Shown piece by piece: positions 8,031 through 16,927 of a stretch of 64,000 nt of DNA. The notes beneath the pieces were generated by a model, which was not told the DNA's origin, searched no databases, and saw only the letters and a list, made by a program, of their open reading frames with translations. The stretch spans positions 1 through 64,000 of the forward strand of contig DAOSEC010000001.1 in assembly GCA_035362935.1 (NCBI GenBank). Direction: 5' to 3'. Origin of the DNA: DAOSEC01 sp035362935 (GTDB lineage Bacteria > Bacillota_I > Bacilli_A > ML615J-28 > CAG-313). The position numbers were made by a program, and so were the translations under genes. Numbering within the stretch: the stretch's first letter is position 1; each line of letters opens with the position of its first letter.

Positions 8031-8570
8031 ATGAATCGTGTGTTAACACAATACAAAGAAGTAGTAGTTGGAAAACTAGTTGAAAAGTTTGGATACAAAT
8101 CTGTGATGCAAGCTCCGAAAATTGAAAAGATAGTTGTAAACATGGGTGTTGGGGATGCCATCCACAATTCAAAAGCCCTTGACTCAGCAGTTGATGAACT
8201 AAAACAATTAACAGGTCAAAAACCACTTGTTACTCGTGCAAGAAAATCAATCGCTGCATTTAAACTTCGTGAAGATATGCCAATTGGTGCTAAAGTCACG
8301 TTGCGTGGAGAAAGAATGTATGAATTCTATGATAAATTAGTTTCAGTTGCATTGCCTCGCGTAAGAGACTTTAGAGGGGTAAGTGCGAATTCCTTTGATG
8401 GTCGTGGTAACTACACGATCGGGATCAAAGAACAACTCATTTTCCCTGAAATTAACTACGATAAGGTTCTCAAAGTTCGCGGTATGGATATTGTAATAGT
8501 AACGACTGCTAGAACTGATGAAGAAGGTCGCGAGTTACTTGCCCAATTAGGGATGCCGTTTAGAAAGTAA
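8031..8570 (+). CDS. rplE: 50S ribosomal protein L5
   Basis: A 179-residue L5, the standard length, which binds 5S rRNA and forms the P-site bridge. The segment KIEKIVVNMGVGDA and the block GRGNYTIGIKEQLIFPEI are canonical. AGGAGG lies upstream. Confidence 0.98.
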   Translation: MNRVLTQYKEVVVGKLVEKFGYKSVMQAPKIEKIVVNMGVGDAIHNSKALDSAVDELKQLTGQKPLVTRARKSIAAFKLREDMPIGAKVTLRGERMYEFYDKLVSVALPRVRDFRGVSANSFDGRGNYTIGIKEQLIFPEINYDKVLKVRGMDIVIVTTARTDEEGRELLAQLGMPFRK

Positions 8571-8588
8571 TCGAGGAGGCAAGAAATT

Positions 8589-8774
8589 ATGGCTAAAACA
8601 TCATTAAAAGTTAGAAACAAACGTGAACAAAAATTTAAAGTTAGAGAATATACCCGCTGCGAACGCTGTGGAAGACCACATTCAGTTTTAAAGAAATTTA
8701 AAATCTGCCGTATTTGCTTTAGAGAATTAGCATACAAAGGTCAAATCCCAGGCGTTACCAAGGCTAGCTGGTAG
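8589..8774 (+). CDS. rpsZ: 30S ribosomal protein S14, zinc-binding short type
   Basis: A 61-residue S14 of the C+ type. C24xxC27 and C40xxC43 form the zinc knuckle in CERCGRP and KICRICF. This short form is the usual copy inside the spc operon of Firmicutes. Some relatives also carry a longer zinc-free paralogue used in zinc starvation; none is in the window. Confidence 0.97.
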   Translation: MAKTSLKVRNKREQKFKVREYTRCERCGRPHSVLKKFKICRICFRELAYKGQIPGVTKASW

Positions 8775-8797
8775 TTCGGATAGAAGGAGGTAGTCTC

Positions 8798-9196
8798 ATG
8801 GTTATGACTGATCCAATTGCTGATTTATTAACAAGAATTCGTAATGCGAATCAAATGAAACATGCTACAGTAGAAATCCCAGCTTCTAAAATGAAAGCAG
8901 AGATTTTATCTGTATTGAAAAATGAAGGATATATCAGTGATTTTGTATTAATTGAATCAAAAGTACAAGGTGTATTAAAAGTATCACTTAAATACACAAG
9001 TACCAAAGAAAGAGTAATCAAAGGTTTGAAACGTATTTCTAAACCAGGGTTACGAGTATATGCGAAAACAGATGAACTTCCAAAAGTGTTAAATGGTTTA
9101 GGAGTTGCAATTATATCAACATCAAACGGAATTATGACTGACAAAGAAGCACGCCAAAAACAAGTTGGTGGCGAAGTGTTAGCGTACGTTTGGTAA
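8798..9196 (+). CDS. rpsH: 30S ribosomal protein S8
   Basis: A 132-residue S8, a primary 16S rRNA binder and the spc-operon repressor in E. coli. MTDPIADLLTRIRNA and the C-terminal ISTSNGIMTDKEARQ are canonical. Two starts are possible (8798 or 8804). AAGGAGG lies 7 nt before the first, which I chose. Confidence 0.97.
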   Translation: MVMTDPIADLLTRIRNANQMKHATVEIPASKMKAEILSVLKNEGYISDFVLIESKVQGVLKVSLKYTSTKERVIKGLKRISKPGLRVYAKTDELPKVLNGLGVAIISTSNGIMTDKEARQKQVGGEVLAYVW

Positions 9197-9209
9197 TGGG
9201 GGTATTAGA

Positions 9210-9749
9210 ATGTCAAGAATAGGAAATAAACCAATTACCATTAGTGAGAAAGTTCAAATTACATTAAACAATTCTACGATTACTGTAAAAGGACCAAAAG
9301 GTCAATTAACATATACATTTAACGAAGACATCAAAGTAGAATTACAAGGGCATGTGTTACACGTAACACGTCCAAGCGATGGCAAAGCACATCGTTCACT
9401 TCATGGTACCACTCGTGCGTTGATTAACAACATGGTACATGGAGTAACAGAAGGCTTTGAAAAAAGATTAGAAATCAACGGTGTTGGATACCGTGCATCA
9501 TTAAAAGGATCAAACGTTTTAGTGGTAAATGCTGGATATTCACACTTAGTAGAAAAAGAAATTCCTTCAGGATTAACTGTTGAAGTTCCAACTCAAACTG
9601 AAATTAAAATTACAGGTATGGATAAACAACTAGTTGGTCAATTTGCGGCTGAAATTCGCGGTATTAGAAAACCTGAACCTTACTTAGGAAAAGGAATCAA
9701 ATACAAAGGTGAAGTTATTCGTCGTAAAGAAGGAAAGAAAGCTAAGTAG
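9210..9749 (+). CDS. rplF: 50S ribosomal protein L6
   Basis: A 179-residue L6 near the sarcin-ricin loop. Both duplicated domains are present. It begins SRIGNKPI and ends with the family signature PEPYLGKGIKYKGEVIRRKEGK. Confidence 0.98.
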   Translation: MSRIGNKPITISEKVQITLNNSTITVKGPKGQLTYTFNEDIKVELQGHVLHVTRPSDGKAHRSLHGTTRALINNMVHGVTEGFEKRLEINGVGYRASLKGSNVLVVNAGYSHLVEKEIPSGLTVEVPTQTEIKITGMDKQLVGQFAAEIRGIRKPEPYLGKGIKYKGEVIRRKEGKKAK

Positions 9750-9765
9750 AAAGGAGTGACTATCG

Positions 9766-10128
9766 ATGATTACAAAAAAATCAAAAAATGAAACACGCAA
9801 AATTCGTCATATGCGCATTCGTAAGACATTAAAAGGAACAACTGAAAGACCTCGTTTATGTGTTTACCGCGCTAACATGAATATATATGCTCAAATCATT
9901 GATGATGTACGCGGAGTAACTTTAGTCGCTGCGTCTACATTAGACAAAGACATTAATTTCAAAGGCGTTTCTAACACAGAAGCGGCTAAAGCGGTAGGTA
10001 AACTGGTTGCCGAACGTGCCTTAGCAAAAGAAATTAAAGATGTTGTATTCGACCGTGGTGGATATTTATACCATGGTAGAGTAAAAGCATTGGCTGATGC
10101 TGCTCGCGAAGCAGGACTAAATTTCTAA
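9766..10128 (+). CDS. rplR: 50S ribosomal protein L18
   Basis: A 120-residue L18, a 5S rRNA binder with L5. It has RLCVYRANMNIYAQIIDD in the core and the C-terminal VVFDRGGYLYHGRVKALADAAREAGL signature. Confidence 0.98.
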   Translation: MITKKSKNETRKIRHMRIRKTLKGTTERPRLCVYRANMNIYAQIIDDVRGVTLVAASTLDKDINFKGVSNTEAAKAVGKLVAERALAKEIKDVVFDRGGYLYHGRVKALADAAREAGLNF

Positions 10129-10146
10129 TTAAGGAGGTATGAGTTA

Positions 10147-10653
10147 ATGCGTCAAGAAAGAAAACCAGTTGAAGATAAAACATATGAAGAAAGAGTCGTC
10201 ACAATTAACCGCGTTACAAAGGTAGTTAAGGGTGGTAGACGTTTTAGATTTGCAGCTGTAGTTGTTGTTGGAGACAAAAACGGTACAGTTGGATTAGGTA
10301 CTGGAAAAGCACAAGAAGTTCCAGAAGCTATTAAAAAAGCAGTTGAAGATGCAAAGAAAAATTTAATGAAAGTTCCAATGGTTAATGCAACTATTCCACA
10401 TGAGGTAACAGGTGTTTATGGTGCAGGTAAAGTGTTCTTAAAACCAGCAGCTCCAGGTACTGGAGTAATCGCAGGAGGAGCAGTACGTGCCGTTGTCGAA
10501 CTTGCAGGTATCCAAGACATCGTTTCAAAATCGTTAGGATCAAATACACAACTTAATATCGTTAGAGCTACGCTTGAAGGCATCAAACAATTAAGAACTG
10601 TTGCAGATGTTGCTGAAATCAGAAACAAAACAACAGAGGAAATTTTAGGATAG
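10147..10653 (+). CDS. rpsE: 30S ribosomal protein S5
   Basis: A 168-residue S5 affecting decoding accuracy and mRNA helicase activity. It holds the N-terminal double-stranded RNA-binding fold with RRFRFAAVVVVGDKNG and the GAVRAVVELAGI motif. A GGAGG motif precedes the start. Confidence 0.98.
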   Translation: MRQERKPVEDKTYEERVVTINRVTKVVKGGRRFRFAAVVVVGDKNGTVGLGTGKAQEVPEAIKKAVEDAKKNLMKVPMVNATIPHEVTGVYGAGKVFLKPAAPGTGVIAGGAVRAVVELAGIQDIVSKSLGSNTQLNIVRATLEGIKQLRTVADVAEIRNKTTEEILG

Positions 10654-10658
10654 AAATC

Positions 10659-10844
10659 ATGGCAAAAGCGAAACATATCGAAGTTACATTAGTGAAAAGT
10701 CCTATCGGAACATTGAAAAATCAAAAAGATACTTTAAAAGCATTAGGGTTATCAAAAATACATCAAACTGTTACCAAAGTTGATAATGATTCCATTCGTG
10801 GAATGATCAAAACTGTCGCACACTTAGTAAGTGTAAAAGAATAA
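10659..10844 (+). CDS. rpmD: 50S ribosomal protein L30
   Basis: A 61-residue L30 with the core VTLVKSPIGTLKNQKDTLKALGL and the C-terminal GMIKTVAHLVSV. It starts only 5 nt after rpsE, with GAGGAAATTTTAGGA in the rpsE tail as a weak ribosome-binding site, so coupling is likely. Confidence 0.97.
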   Translation: MAKAKHIEVTLVKSPIGTLKNQKDTLKALGLSKIHQTVTKVDNDSIRGMIKTVAHLVSVKE

Positions 10845-10858
10845 TCGGAGGTGCACAG

Positions 10859-11299
10859 ATGAAATTACATGAAGTAAGACCAATTGAAGGTGCAACGCAC
10901 TATAAGAAACGTGTTGGGCGCGGTCCCGGAAGTGGTATGGGGAAAACCTCTACTCGCGGAAGCAAAGGACAAAACGCTCGTACTGGTGGTGGAGTTCGTC
11001 CAAACTTTGAAGGTGGACAAACACCATTATTCAAACGCCTTCCTAAACGCGGATTTACAAACGTAAATCGCAAAGAATTTGCTGTTGTTAACATCGCAGA
11101 TTTAGACGTGTTTGAAGCAAAAACTGTTGTTACGGTAGAATTATTGAAACAACAAGGATTAGTAAAAAAAGAGTATGATGGAGTGAAAATTTTAGGTAAT
11201 GGGGAATTAACAAAAGCTTTGACTGTGAAAGCCCACAAATTCTCTAAAACTGCAGAACAAGCAATTGTTGCTGCTGGTGGAAAAACCGAGGTGATTTAA
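10859..11299 (+). CDS. rplO: 50S ribosomal protein L15
   Basis: A 146-residue L15, a late assembly protein. The glycine-rich N-terminal region (GRGPGSGMGKTSTRGSKGQN) and GGQTPLFKRLPKRGF are canonical. secY begins 1 nt after its stop. Confidence 0.98.
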   Translation: MKLHEVRPIEGATHYKKRVGRGPGSGMGKTSTRGSKGQNARTGGGVRPNFEGGQTPLFKRLPKRGFTNVNRKEFAVVNIADLDVFEAKTVVTVELLKQQGLVKKEYDGVKILGNGELTKALTVKAHKFSKTAEQAIVAAGGKTEVI

Positions 11300-11300
11300 T

Positions 11301-12584
11301 ATGAGTATTTTCAAAAATACTAAGTTATGGAAAATGGTCGCCATTACAATTATTGCTCTAGCAATATGGCGATTAGGGGTATTCATTCAATTACCTTTTA
11401 TCAACCGTGACTTAACGTTTATTCCCGATAATATGTTTGGGTTCTTAAATGCATTTTCTGGAGGAGCTCTTGCTCAATTCTCGATTGTTGCTTTAGGGAT
11501 TAGCCCATACATTACAGCGTCTATCGTTATCCAATTATTACAAATGGATATTGTTCCAATCTTAAAAGAATGGTCTGAAGAAGGCGAATCAGGAAAACAA
11601 AAACTGAATCAACTAACTCGTTATGTTGCACTTGCTTTGGCATTTATCCAAGCACTTGCACTAACGATTGGATTCTCAGTGAGATATTATGATAATATTT
11701 TCATCGCAGGATATGATGCGAATGCATTTACATACGTGTATTTAGCAATCATCCTAACTGCAGGTACTGCATTTATTCTTTGGTTATCTGACCAAATTAC
11801 AATGAAAGGGATCGGAAACGGAGCATCTATGATGATCGTTGCCGGGATCTTAGCTGGTATTCCAGCAATGTTTAGTGATTTATTAAAAACATATATCTTA
11901 GCGGATGCTGTTAAATTCAGCGACATTATGATATTCATCACAGCCATCTTGATGTTTGTGCTTGTTATTGTTGGTGTTGTTTGGATGGAAGGTGCACAAA
12001 GAAAAATTCCAATTCAATATGCAAATCGTCCTGGAGCTGCAACATTCCGTGGTAAAAACGAATCAAATATTCCAATTAAATTAAATTCAGCATCGGTTAT
12101 TCCAGTTATTTTTGCTGCAACTCTTATGAGTTTACCAATGACAGTAATATCATTACTTCCTGAAGCAAGTGGATTAACAAACATTCTTAATTTAATTTTC
12201 AACTATGAAGAAATTTTCGGATTTATGTTATATGTTGTATTAATCTTTATTTTCTCATTCTTCTATTCCTTCTTGCAAATTAACCCACAAAAGATTAGTG
12301 AGAATTTACAAAAACAAAACGCTTATATTCCTGGGGTAAGACCTGGTGAAGAAACAGCTTCCTTTGTTTCTAGAGTACTATTCAAAGTTACATTATTAGG
12401 AGCAACTTATTTAACAATCATTGCTTCTATTCCGATGGTTATTACATTGATTTTCCCAAGTATGCCACAATCAGTGCAAATTGGTGGGACATCAATTCTA
12501 ATCGTTGTTGGGGTAGCTTTGGAAACCGCAAAACAAATTGGAAATACAGTAAAAGAAAAAGAATATAAAGGATTTATTGATTAA
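11301..12584 (+). CDS. secY: Protein translocase subunit SecY
   Basis: A 427-residue integral membrane protein and the channel of the Sec translocon. About ten hydrophobic helices can be traced. The plug-side ISPYITASIVIQLLQM in TM2 and the cytosolic loop GAQRKIPIQYANR are canonical, and it ends VKEKEYKGFID. Partners SecE and SecG are not in the window. It shares the base A of its TAA with the adk ATG (TAATG). Confidence 0.97.
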   Translation: MSIFKNTKLWKMVAITIIALAIWRLGVFIQLPFINRDLTFIPDNMFGFLNAFSGGALAQFSIVALGISPYITASIVIQLLQMDIVPILKEWSEEGESGKQKLNQLTRYVALALAFIQALALTIGFSVRYYDNIFIAGYDANAFTYVYLAIILTAGTAFILWLSDQITMKGIGNGASMMIVAGILAGIPAMFSDLLKTYILADAVKFSDIMIFITAILMFVLVIVGVVWMEGAQRKIPIQYANRPGAATFRGKNESNIPIKLNSASVIPVIFAATLMSLPMTVISLLPEASGLTNILNLIFNYEEIFGFMLYVVLIFIFSFFYSFLQINPQKISENLQKQNAYIPGVRPGEETASFVSRVLFKVTLLGATYLTIIASIPMVITLIFPSMPQSVQIGGTSILIVVGVALETAKQIGNTVKEKEYKGFID

Positions 12585-13243
12585 TGAGTATGAGATCTAT
12601 GAGGCTGTTGATAATCGGTGCTCCTGGAGCAGGGAAGGGAACGCAGGCTGAATACATCAAATCACATTATAAGATCCCCCATATTTCTACCGGTGAAATG
12701 TTCCGCAAGGTCATCGCCGCAAATACAGAATTAGGAGATGTTGCCAAAGTCTTTATTGATAGAGGTGATTTGGTTCCTGATTCAGCAACCAATACAATTG
12801 TAAAAGCAAGACTCTCTGAGAGAGATTGTAAAAGAGGATTTCTGCTAGATGGATATCCACGCAATCTTTCTCAAGTCGATGCGTTTCAAAGCATATTAGA
12901 TGAGCATGATTGGAAACTAGATGCGGTAATTAATATCGATGTTCCGGTTGACATTATTGTTCGTCGAATCGTTGGGCGTAGAATGTGTAAAAATTGTGGG
13001 AAACTGTATCATATCGAAACCATGGCACCGAAAGTTGCAGGGGAATGCGATATATGTGGTGGATCACTACAACAACGCAAAGATGATTTAGAAGAAACGG
13101 TTAGACATCGATTGAAAGTGTATAACTCACAAACAAAACCGATTTTAGAACATTATCTAGCTCAAGGATTGGTAAAGACATTTGACGGTCAAGGCGATCC
13201 AAAAGATATCTTTCAACAGATTATGGAATTCTTAGGTGAATAA
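12584..13243 (+). CDS. adk: Adenylate kinase, zinc-lid type
   Basis: A 219-residue enzyme converting AMP and ATP to two ADP. The P-loop is GAPGAGKGTQ at about 12-21, the AMP-binding region reads HISTGEMFR, and LDGYPRN and the lid follow. The lid carries C-x2-C and C-x2-C (CKNCG, CDICG), the structural zinc site of Gram-positive enzymes. Three possible ATGs lie at 12584, 12590 and 12599; I keep the first because it overlaps the secY stop. Adk lies between secY and map, as in Bacillus. Confidence 0.96.
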   Translation: MSMRSMRLLIIGAPGAGKGTQAEYIKSHYKIPHISTGEMFRKVIAANTELGDVAKVFIDRGDLVPDSATNTIVKARLSERDCKRGFLLDGYPRNLSQVDAFQSILDEHDWKLDAVINIDVPVDIIVRRIVGRRMCKNCGKLYHIETMAPKVAGECDICGGSLQQRKDDLEETVRHRLKVYNSQTKPILEHYLAQGLVKTFDGQGDPKDIFQQIMEFLGE

Positions 13244-13244
13244 C

Positions 13245-14015
13245 ATGATTACTTTAAAAAGTGAAAGAGAAATCGCTTTGATGAAAGAAGCCGGAAAAAT
13301 CGTAGCATTGGCACACCTCGCTGCATCAAAAATGATGAAACCGGGTGTATCTACTGCACAAATTGATGAAGAAGTTGAGCGTGTGATTCGGTCACACGGC
13401 GCAATTCCGTCATTTAAGGGTTACGGTGGTTTTCCTGCTTCTATCTGTGCGTCAATCAATGAAGTTGTGATTCACGGGATTCCTAGTGAAAAAACAATTT
13501 TAAAAGATGGTGATATCATTGCTATCGATATCGGAGCAATTTACAAAGGATATCATGGCGATAGTGCAAAAACATATCTGGTGGGCTCAGTGAGTGAAGA
13601 TGCTAAGAGATTAGTTGAAATCACAAAACAATCCTTCTATGAAGGAATCAAATTTGCTAAACCAAATAATCGCTTATCCGATATTTCTCACGCAATAGAA
13701 CATTATGTGAAGCAGTTTGGATATTCTGTTGTAGAATCCTTTACCGGTCACGGTATCGGAACCAAACTTCATGAAGATCCTGCCATCCCTAATTTTGGCG
13801 AAGCAGGAACTGGACCAATTCTAAAAAAGGGGATGACCCTTGCGATAGAACCTATGGTCAATATTGGAAAAAAAGATGTAGTAGTTTTAAAAGACAATTG
13901 GACTGTAGTTACAAAAGATCGAAGCTTAAGTGCACACTATGAGCATACGATTGTGATTACAGATACAGGATATGAAATACTAACAATTTGCGAAGGAGGC
14001 GAGTTTGATGTCTAA
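13245..14015 (+). CDS. map: Methionine aminopeptidase, type I
   Basis: A 256-residue enzyme that removes the initiator methionine from nascent proteins. Substrate-side HGIPSEK and the metal ligands D, D, H, E, E are seen as IAIDIG, GYHGDSAKT, TGHGIG, AIEPM and the final YEHTI. The ATG at 13245 follows the adk stop by 1 nt with AGGTGA upstream. The last bases overlap infA. Confidence 0.96.
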   Translation: MITLKSEREIALMKEAGKIVALAHLAASKMMKPGVSTAQIDEEVERVIRSHGAIPSFKGYGGFPASICASINEVVIHGIPSEKTILKDGDIIAIDIGAIYKGYHGDSAKTYLVGSVSEDAKRLVEITKQSFYEGIKFAKPNNRLSDISHAIEHYVKQFGYSVVESFTGHGIGTKLHEDPAIPNFGEAGTGPILKKGMTLAIEPMVNIGKKDVVVLKDNWTVVTKDRSLSAHYEHTIVITDTGYEILTICEGGEFDV

Positions 14016-14226
14016 AGATGATGTTTTTGAAGTCGAAGGTATAGTTACAGATGCACTACCTAATGCAGTTTTTAAAGTGAAACTGGAAAACGGGCATCAA
14101 ATTTTGGCACACGTTTCTGGTAAAATCCGTATGAACTTTATACGCATCTTACCAGGTGATAGAGTAACTATCGAATTATCACCATACGATTTAACACGTG
14201 GCCGTATTACATACCGTCATAAATAA
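14008..14226 (+). CDS. infA: Translation initiation factor IF-1
   Basis: A 72-residue OB-fold factor that occupies the 30S A site during initiation. It starts MSKDDVFEVEGIV and carries LENGHQILAHVSGKIRMNFIRILPGDRV and the C-terminal DLTRGRITYR. The ATG at 14008 follows GGAGG (13995-13999) and overlaps the map stop. The family normally has 71-72 residues. Confidence 0.97.
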   Translation: MSKDDVFEVEGIVTDALPNAVFKVKLENGHQILAHVSGKIRMNFIRILPGDRVTIELSPYDLTRGRITYRHK

Positions 14227-14263
14227 TTAATAACAATGCATATTTAAAGGAGGCTTACAAATA

Positions 14264-14380
14264 ATGAAGGTTAGACCATCGGTAAAACCAATTTGTGATA
14301 AATGCAAAGTAATCAAACGTAATGGAAAAGTTATGGTAATCTGTAAAGCTTACCCTAAACATAAACAAAGACAAGGATAG
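14264..14380 (+). CDS. rpmJ: 50S ribosomal protein L36
   Basis: A 38-codon gene starting at ATG 14264 after AAAGGAGG. The product begins MKVRPSVKPICDKCKVIKR and ends PKHKQRQG. C11, C14, C27 and H33 form the zinc ribbon. It is one residue longer than the usual 37 (CKAYPKH where most have CENPKH). Its place between infA and rpsM is conserved. Confidence 0.97.
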   Translation: MKVRPSVKPICDKCKVIKRNGKVMVICKAYPKHKQRQG

Positions 14381-14394
14381 AAGGAGGCTAACAA

Positions 14395-14760
14395 ATGGCA
14401 CGTATATCTGGTGTAGATATTCCTCGTGATAAACGAGTAGTAGTATCGTTAACATATATTTTTGGAATTGGAAGACACGTATCAAGCGAAATTTTAAAAG
14501 CTTGTGGTGTTGATGAATCAAAACGCGTAAAAGATTTAACTGAAGCTGAACTAACAGCAATTAGACAAGAAGTTGCCAAATACAAAGTTGAAGGTGATTT
14601 AAGACGTGAAGTATCGCTTAACATTAAGAGATTAATGGAAATCGGATGCTATCGTGGAATGCGTCATCGTAAAGGTTTACCTGTTCGTGGACAAAATACA
14701 AAAAATAATTCACGCACTCGTAAAGGACCGAAAAGAACTATGGCGAATAAGAAGAAATAG
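14395..14760 (+). CDS. rpsM: 30S ribosomal protein S13
   Basis: A 121-residue S13 of the 30S head that contacts the P-site tRNA. ARISGVDIPRDKRVVVSLTYIFGIG and the C-terminal GLPVRGQNTKNNSRTRKGP are canonical. AAGGAGG precedes the start. Confidence 0.98.
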   Translation: MARISGVDIPRDKRVVVSLTYIFGIGRHVSSEILKACGVDESKRVKDLTEAELTAIRQEVAKYKVEGDLRREVSLNIKRLMEIGCYRGMRHRKGLPVRGQNTKNNSRTRKGPKRTMANKKK

Positions 14761-14778
14761 TTGAAGGAGGTAGACTAA

Positions 14779-15162
14779 ATGGCTCGTAAAGTACGTAAAC
14801 GTAAAGTAAGAAAGAATATACCGGTCGGTGCAGCTCATATCCATTCAACATTTAATAACACAGTAATCACAATTACTGACGTTGCTGGAAATGCAATTGC
14901 TTGGAGCTCAGCTGGAGCAGTAGGATTCAAGGGAAGCAAAAAATCAACTCCGTTTGCTGCACAAATGGCATCAGAAGCATGCGCAAAAGTTGCAGTGGAA
15001 AATGGTATGCAAAAAGTAGAAGTATCAGTTAAAGGCCCTGGACCAGGACGCGAAGCAGCAATTAGATCATTACAAGTTGCGGGATTAGAAATTACATCAA
15101 TCAAAGATGTAACCCCAGTTCCTCATAACGGTTGCCGTCCACCAAAAAGACCTCGTGGATAA
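14779..15162 (+). CDS. rpsK: 30S ribosomal protein S11
   Basis: A 127-residue S11 of the platform. It has AAHIHSTFNNTVITITD and the C-terminal signature DVTPVPHNGCRPPKRPRG, and is standard length. AAGGAGG lies upstream. Confidence 0.98.
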   Translation: MARKVRKRKVRKNIPVGAAHIHSTFNNTVITITDVAGNAIAWSSAGAVGFKGSKKSTPFAAQMASEACAKVAVENGMQKVEVSVKGPGPGREAAIRSLQVAGLEITSIKDVTPVPHNGCRPPKRPRG

Positions 15163-15204
15163 TCGACATTTTTTTGATTTAAAAAAATTTAAGGAGGCAA
15201 ACGA

Positions 15205-16380
15205 ATGAGAAAAATAGAATTCACGAAACCCAATGTAATTATTGAGGAAAATGGAAGTACTTATGGTAGATTTAACATTATGCCTTTAGAACGTGGGTTT
15301 GGATTAACAATAGGAAATTCCTTACGCCGTATTCTGTTATCATCATTACCGGGAGCAGCTGTTGTTGCTATTTCCATCGAAGGAGTAGAACACGAATTCA
15401 CATCAATCAATGGTGTAGTTGAAGACGTAACAGAAATTATATTAAACATTAAAAATATCATTCTTAAAATTGATGAAGAAAAAACCTCAGAAGGAATTTT
15501 TTCAGAATCAAATGAATTAAGAAGAATGGAAATTGTGGTAACAGGACCACAAGATCAAGATGGTGTTCGTGTTGTAACAGCAGCGGATATTTCTTGCGAT
15601 CCTGATATCAAAATTGTAAATCCTGATCAAGTTATCGCAACTCTTGCAAAAGGTTCTAAAATGAAAATGGAACTATTTGCTCGTAGAGGTGTTGGATACG
15701 TAAGCGCAGAAGATAATAAAGTTTTTTGTAAAAACAAAGATGGACAAAATGTGATTGGCCGTTTGGCAATCGATTCGATTTATACCCCAATTACGAGATG
15801 TCGTTATGATGTGGAAAAAACACGTGTTGGTGACAATGTTGACTATGATAAATTAATCATTGAGATTTGGACCAATGGCGGATTTGAACCACTTGATGCA
15901 ATGAGCTTAGCTTCTAAGTTTATGATTGATCACTTGAATGTAATTGCAGATCAAAATGAAGCAATCAGAAACCGCGAATACATGCAAACTCGCGAAGAAA
16001 AGAAAACTAATAAGAAATTTGACATGAAAATTGAAGATCTTGATTTATCAGTACGTTCATACAACTGTTTGAAACGTGCAGGCATCAACACCGTTGGTGA
16101 GTTAACACAAAAGACAGAAGAAGATATGATGAGAATTCGTAACTTAGGTCGCAAATCCTTAAAAGAAGTTGTACTAAAACTTCGCGAACACAACTTAGAT
16201 TTAAAGCGCACTTATGATAGTCAATCTCAACTCATTGATTCGGATGATGAAGATTATGATGATGAAGATGATCAAGTAGAAAATCAAATTGATTTAGATG
16301 AAGATATCGAAGAAGTACAACCACTTGAAGTTGCTAAAACGAAAAGTAAAAAAACAAGTACTTCGAAAAAAAGCGAATAA
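15205..16380 (+). CDS. rpoA: RNA polymerase alpha subunit with a long acidic C-terminal tail
   Basis: A 391-residue alpha subunit, against about 314 in most bacteria. The N-terminal assembly domain has PLERGFGLTIGNSLRRILLSSLPG (residues about 29-52). The alpha-CTD (about 275-335), with LDLSVRSYNCLKRAGINTV and RNLGRKSLKEV, should bind UP elements and activators. The last 55 or so residues are a very acidic stretch (SDDEDYDDEDDQVEN and onward) ending in a lysine/serine tail, KTKSKKTSTSKKSE. The extension is in frame, codes like its neighbours and stops just before rplQ. Its function is unknown to me. Confidence 0.96.
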   Translation: MRKIEFTKPNVIIEENGSTYGRFNIMPLERGFGLTIGNSLRRILLSSLPGAAVVAISIEGVEHEFTSINGVVEDVTEIILNIKNIILKIDEEKTSEGIFSESNELRRMEIVVTGPQDQDGVRVVTAADISCDPDIKIVNPDQVIATLAKGSKMKMELFARRGVGYVSAEDNKVFCKNKDGQNVIGRLAIDSIYTPITRCRYDVEKTRVGDNVDYDKLIIEIWTNGGFEPLDAMSLASKFMIDHLNVIADQNEAIRNREYMQTREEKKTNKKFDMKIEDLDLSVRSYNCLKRAGINTVGELTQKTEEDMMRIRNLGRKSLKEVVLKLREHNLDLKRTYDSQSQLIDSDDEDYDDEDDQVENQIDLDEDIEEVQPLEVAKTKSKKTSTSKKSE

Positions 16381-16405
16381 TTTTATTCGAAGGGAGGATT
16401 ACTAG

Positions 16406-16777
16406 ATGGCATTAGGTTATCGTAAACTAGGTCGTACAAGTGCACAAAGAAAAGCATTGTTACGTGATTTAGTAACAGATTTAATTATCAACGAAAGAAT
16501 TGAAACAACCGAAGCAAAAGCGAAAGAATTGAAACGTTTGGCTGACAAAATGGTGACATTAGGAAAACGTGGAGATTTACATGCACGTCGCCAAGCTGCT
16601 CAAACAATTCGTTTTGAAAGAACGCAAACAGAAACAAATGAATTTGCGCTTCAAAAATTATTCTCTGACATTGCACCGAGATTCAAAGACCGCAATGGTG
16701 GATACACCAGAGTTCTAAAATTAGGACAAAGACGAGGGGATGGAGCTCCTGTTGCAATTATCGAATTCGTAGAGTAA
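16406..16777 (+). CDS. rplQ: 50S ribosomal protein L17
   Basis: A 123-residue L17. YRKLGRTSAQRKALLRDLVTDLI and the C-terminal GGYTRVLKLGQRRGDGAPVAIIEFVE are canonical. Last gene of the superoperon, followed by a strong terminator. Confidence 0.98.
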   Translation: MALGYRKLGRTSAQRKALLRDLVTDLIINERIETTEAKAKELKRLADKMVTLGKRGDLHARRQAAQTIRFERTQTETNEFALQKLFSDIAPRFKDRNGGYTRVLKLGQRRGDGAPVAIIEFVE

Positions 16778-16797
16778 GGCGTTTAAGCTTTTTCTTC

Positions 16798-16829
16798 AAA
16801 AGGCTGTAGATTTTTCTACAGCCTTTTTA
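16798..16829 (+). terminator. Terminator of the ribosomal superoperon
   Basis: A perfect 13-bp stem (16798-16810 with 16815-16827), loop TTTT, ending in T residues. It is the strongest terminator in the window. Confidence 0.9.
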
Positions 16830-16872
16830 TGATGAATATATATATGACACGACATTCTACAATTAGATTTGG

Positions 16873-16901
16873 TTGCAAATATCAACAAAAGGTGGTAGAA
16901 T
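16873..16901 (+). promoter_or_regulatory. Promoter of the NusG-II/ECF/truA operon
   Basis: TTGCAA (16873-16878), a 17-nt spacer and TAGAAT (16896-16901) with extended -10 (GTGGTAGAAT). Confidence 0.75.
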
Positions 16902-16927
16902 AATTTCATACATTACAGGAGTATTTT

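Noticed and set aside
3210..16676. Antisense open frames over ribosomal-protein genes
   Set aside because: They are shadows of strongly biased coding frames, with no ribosome-binding sites or recognisable domains.
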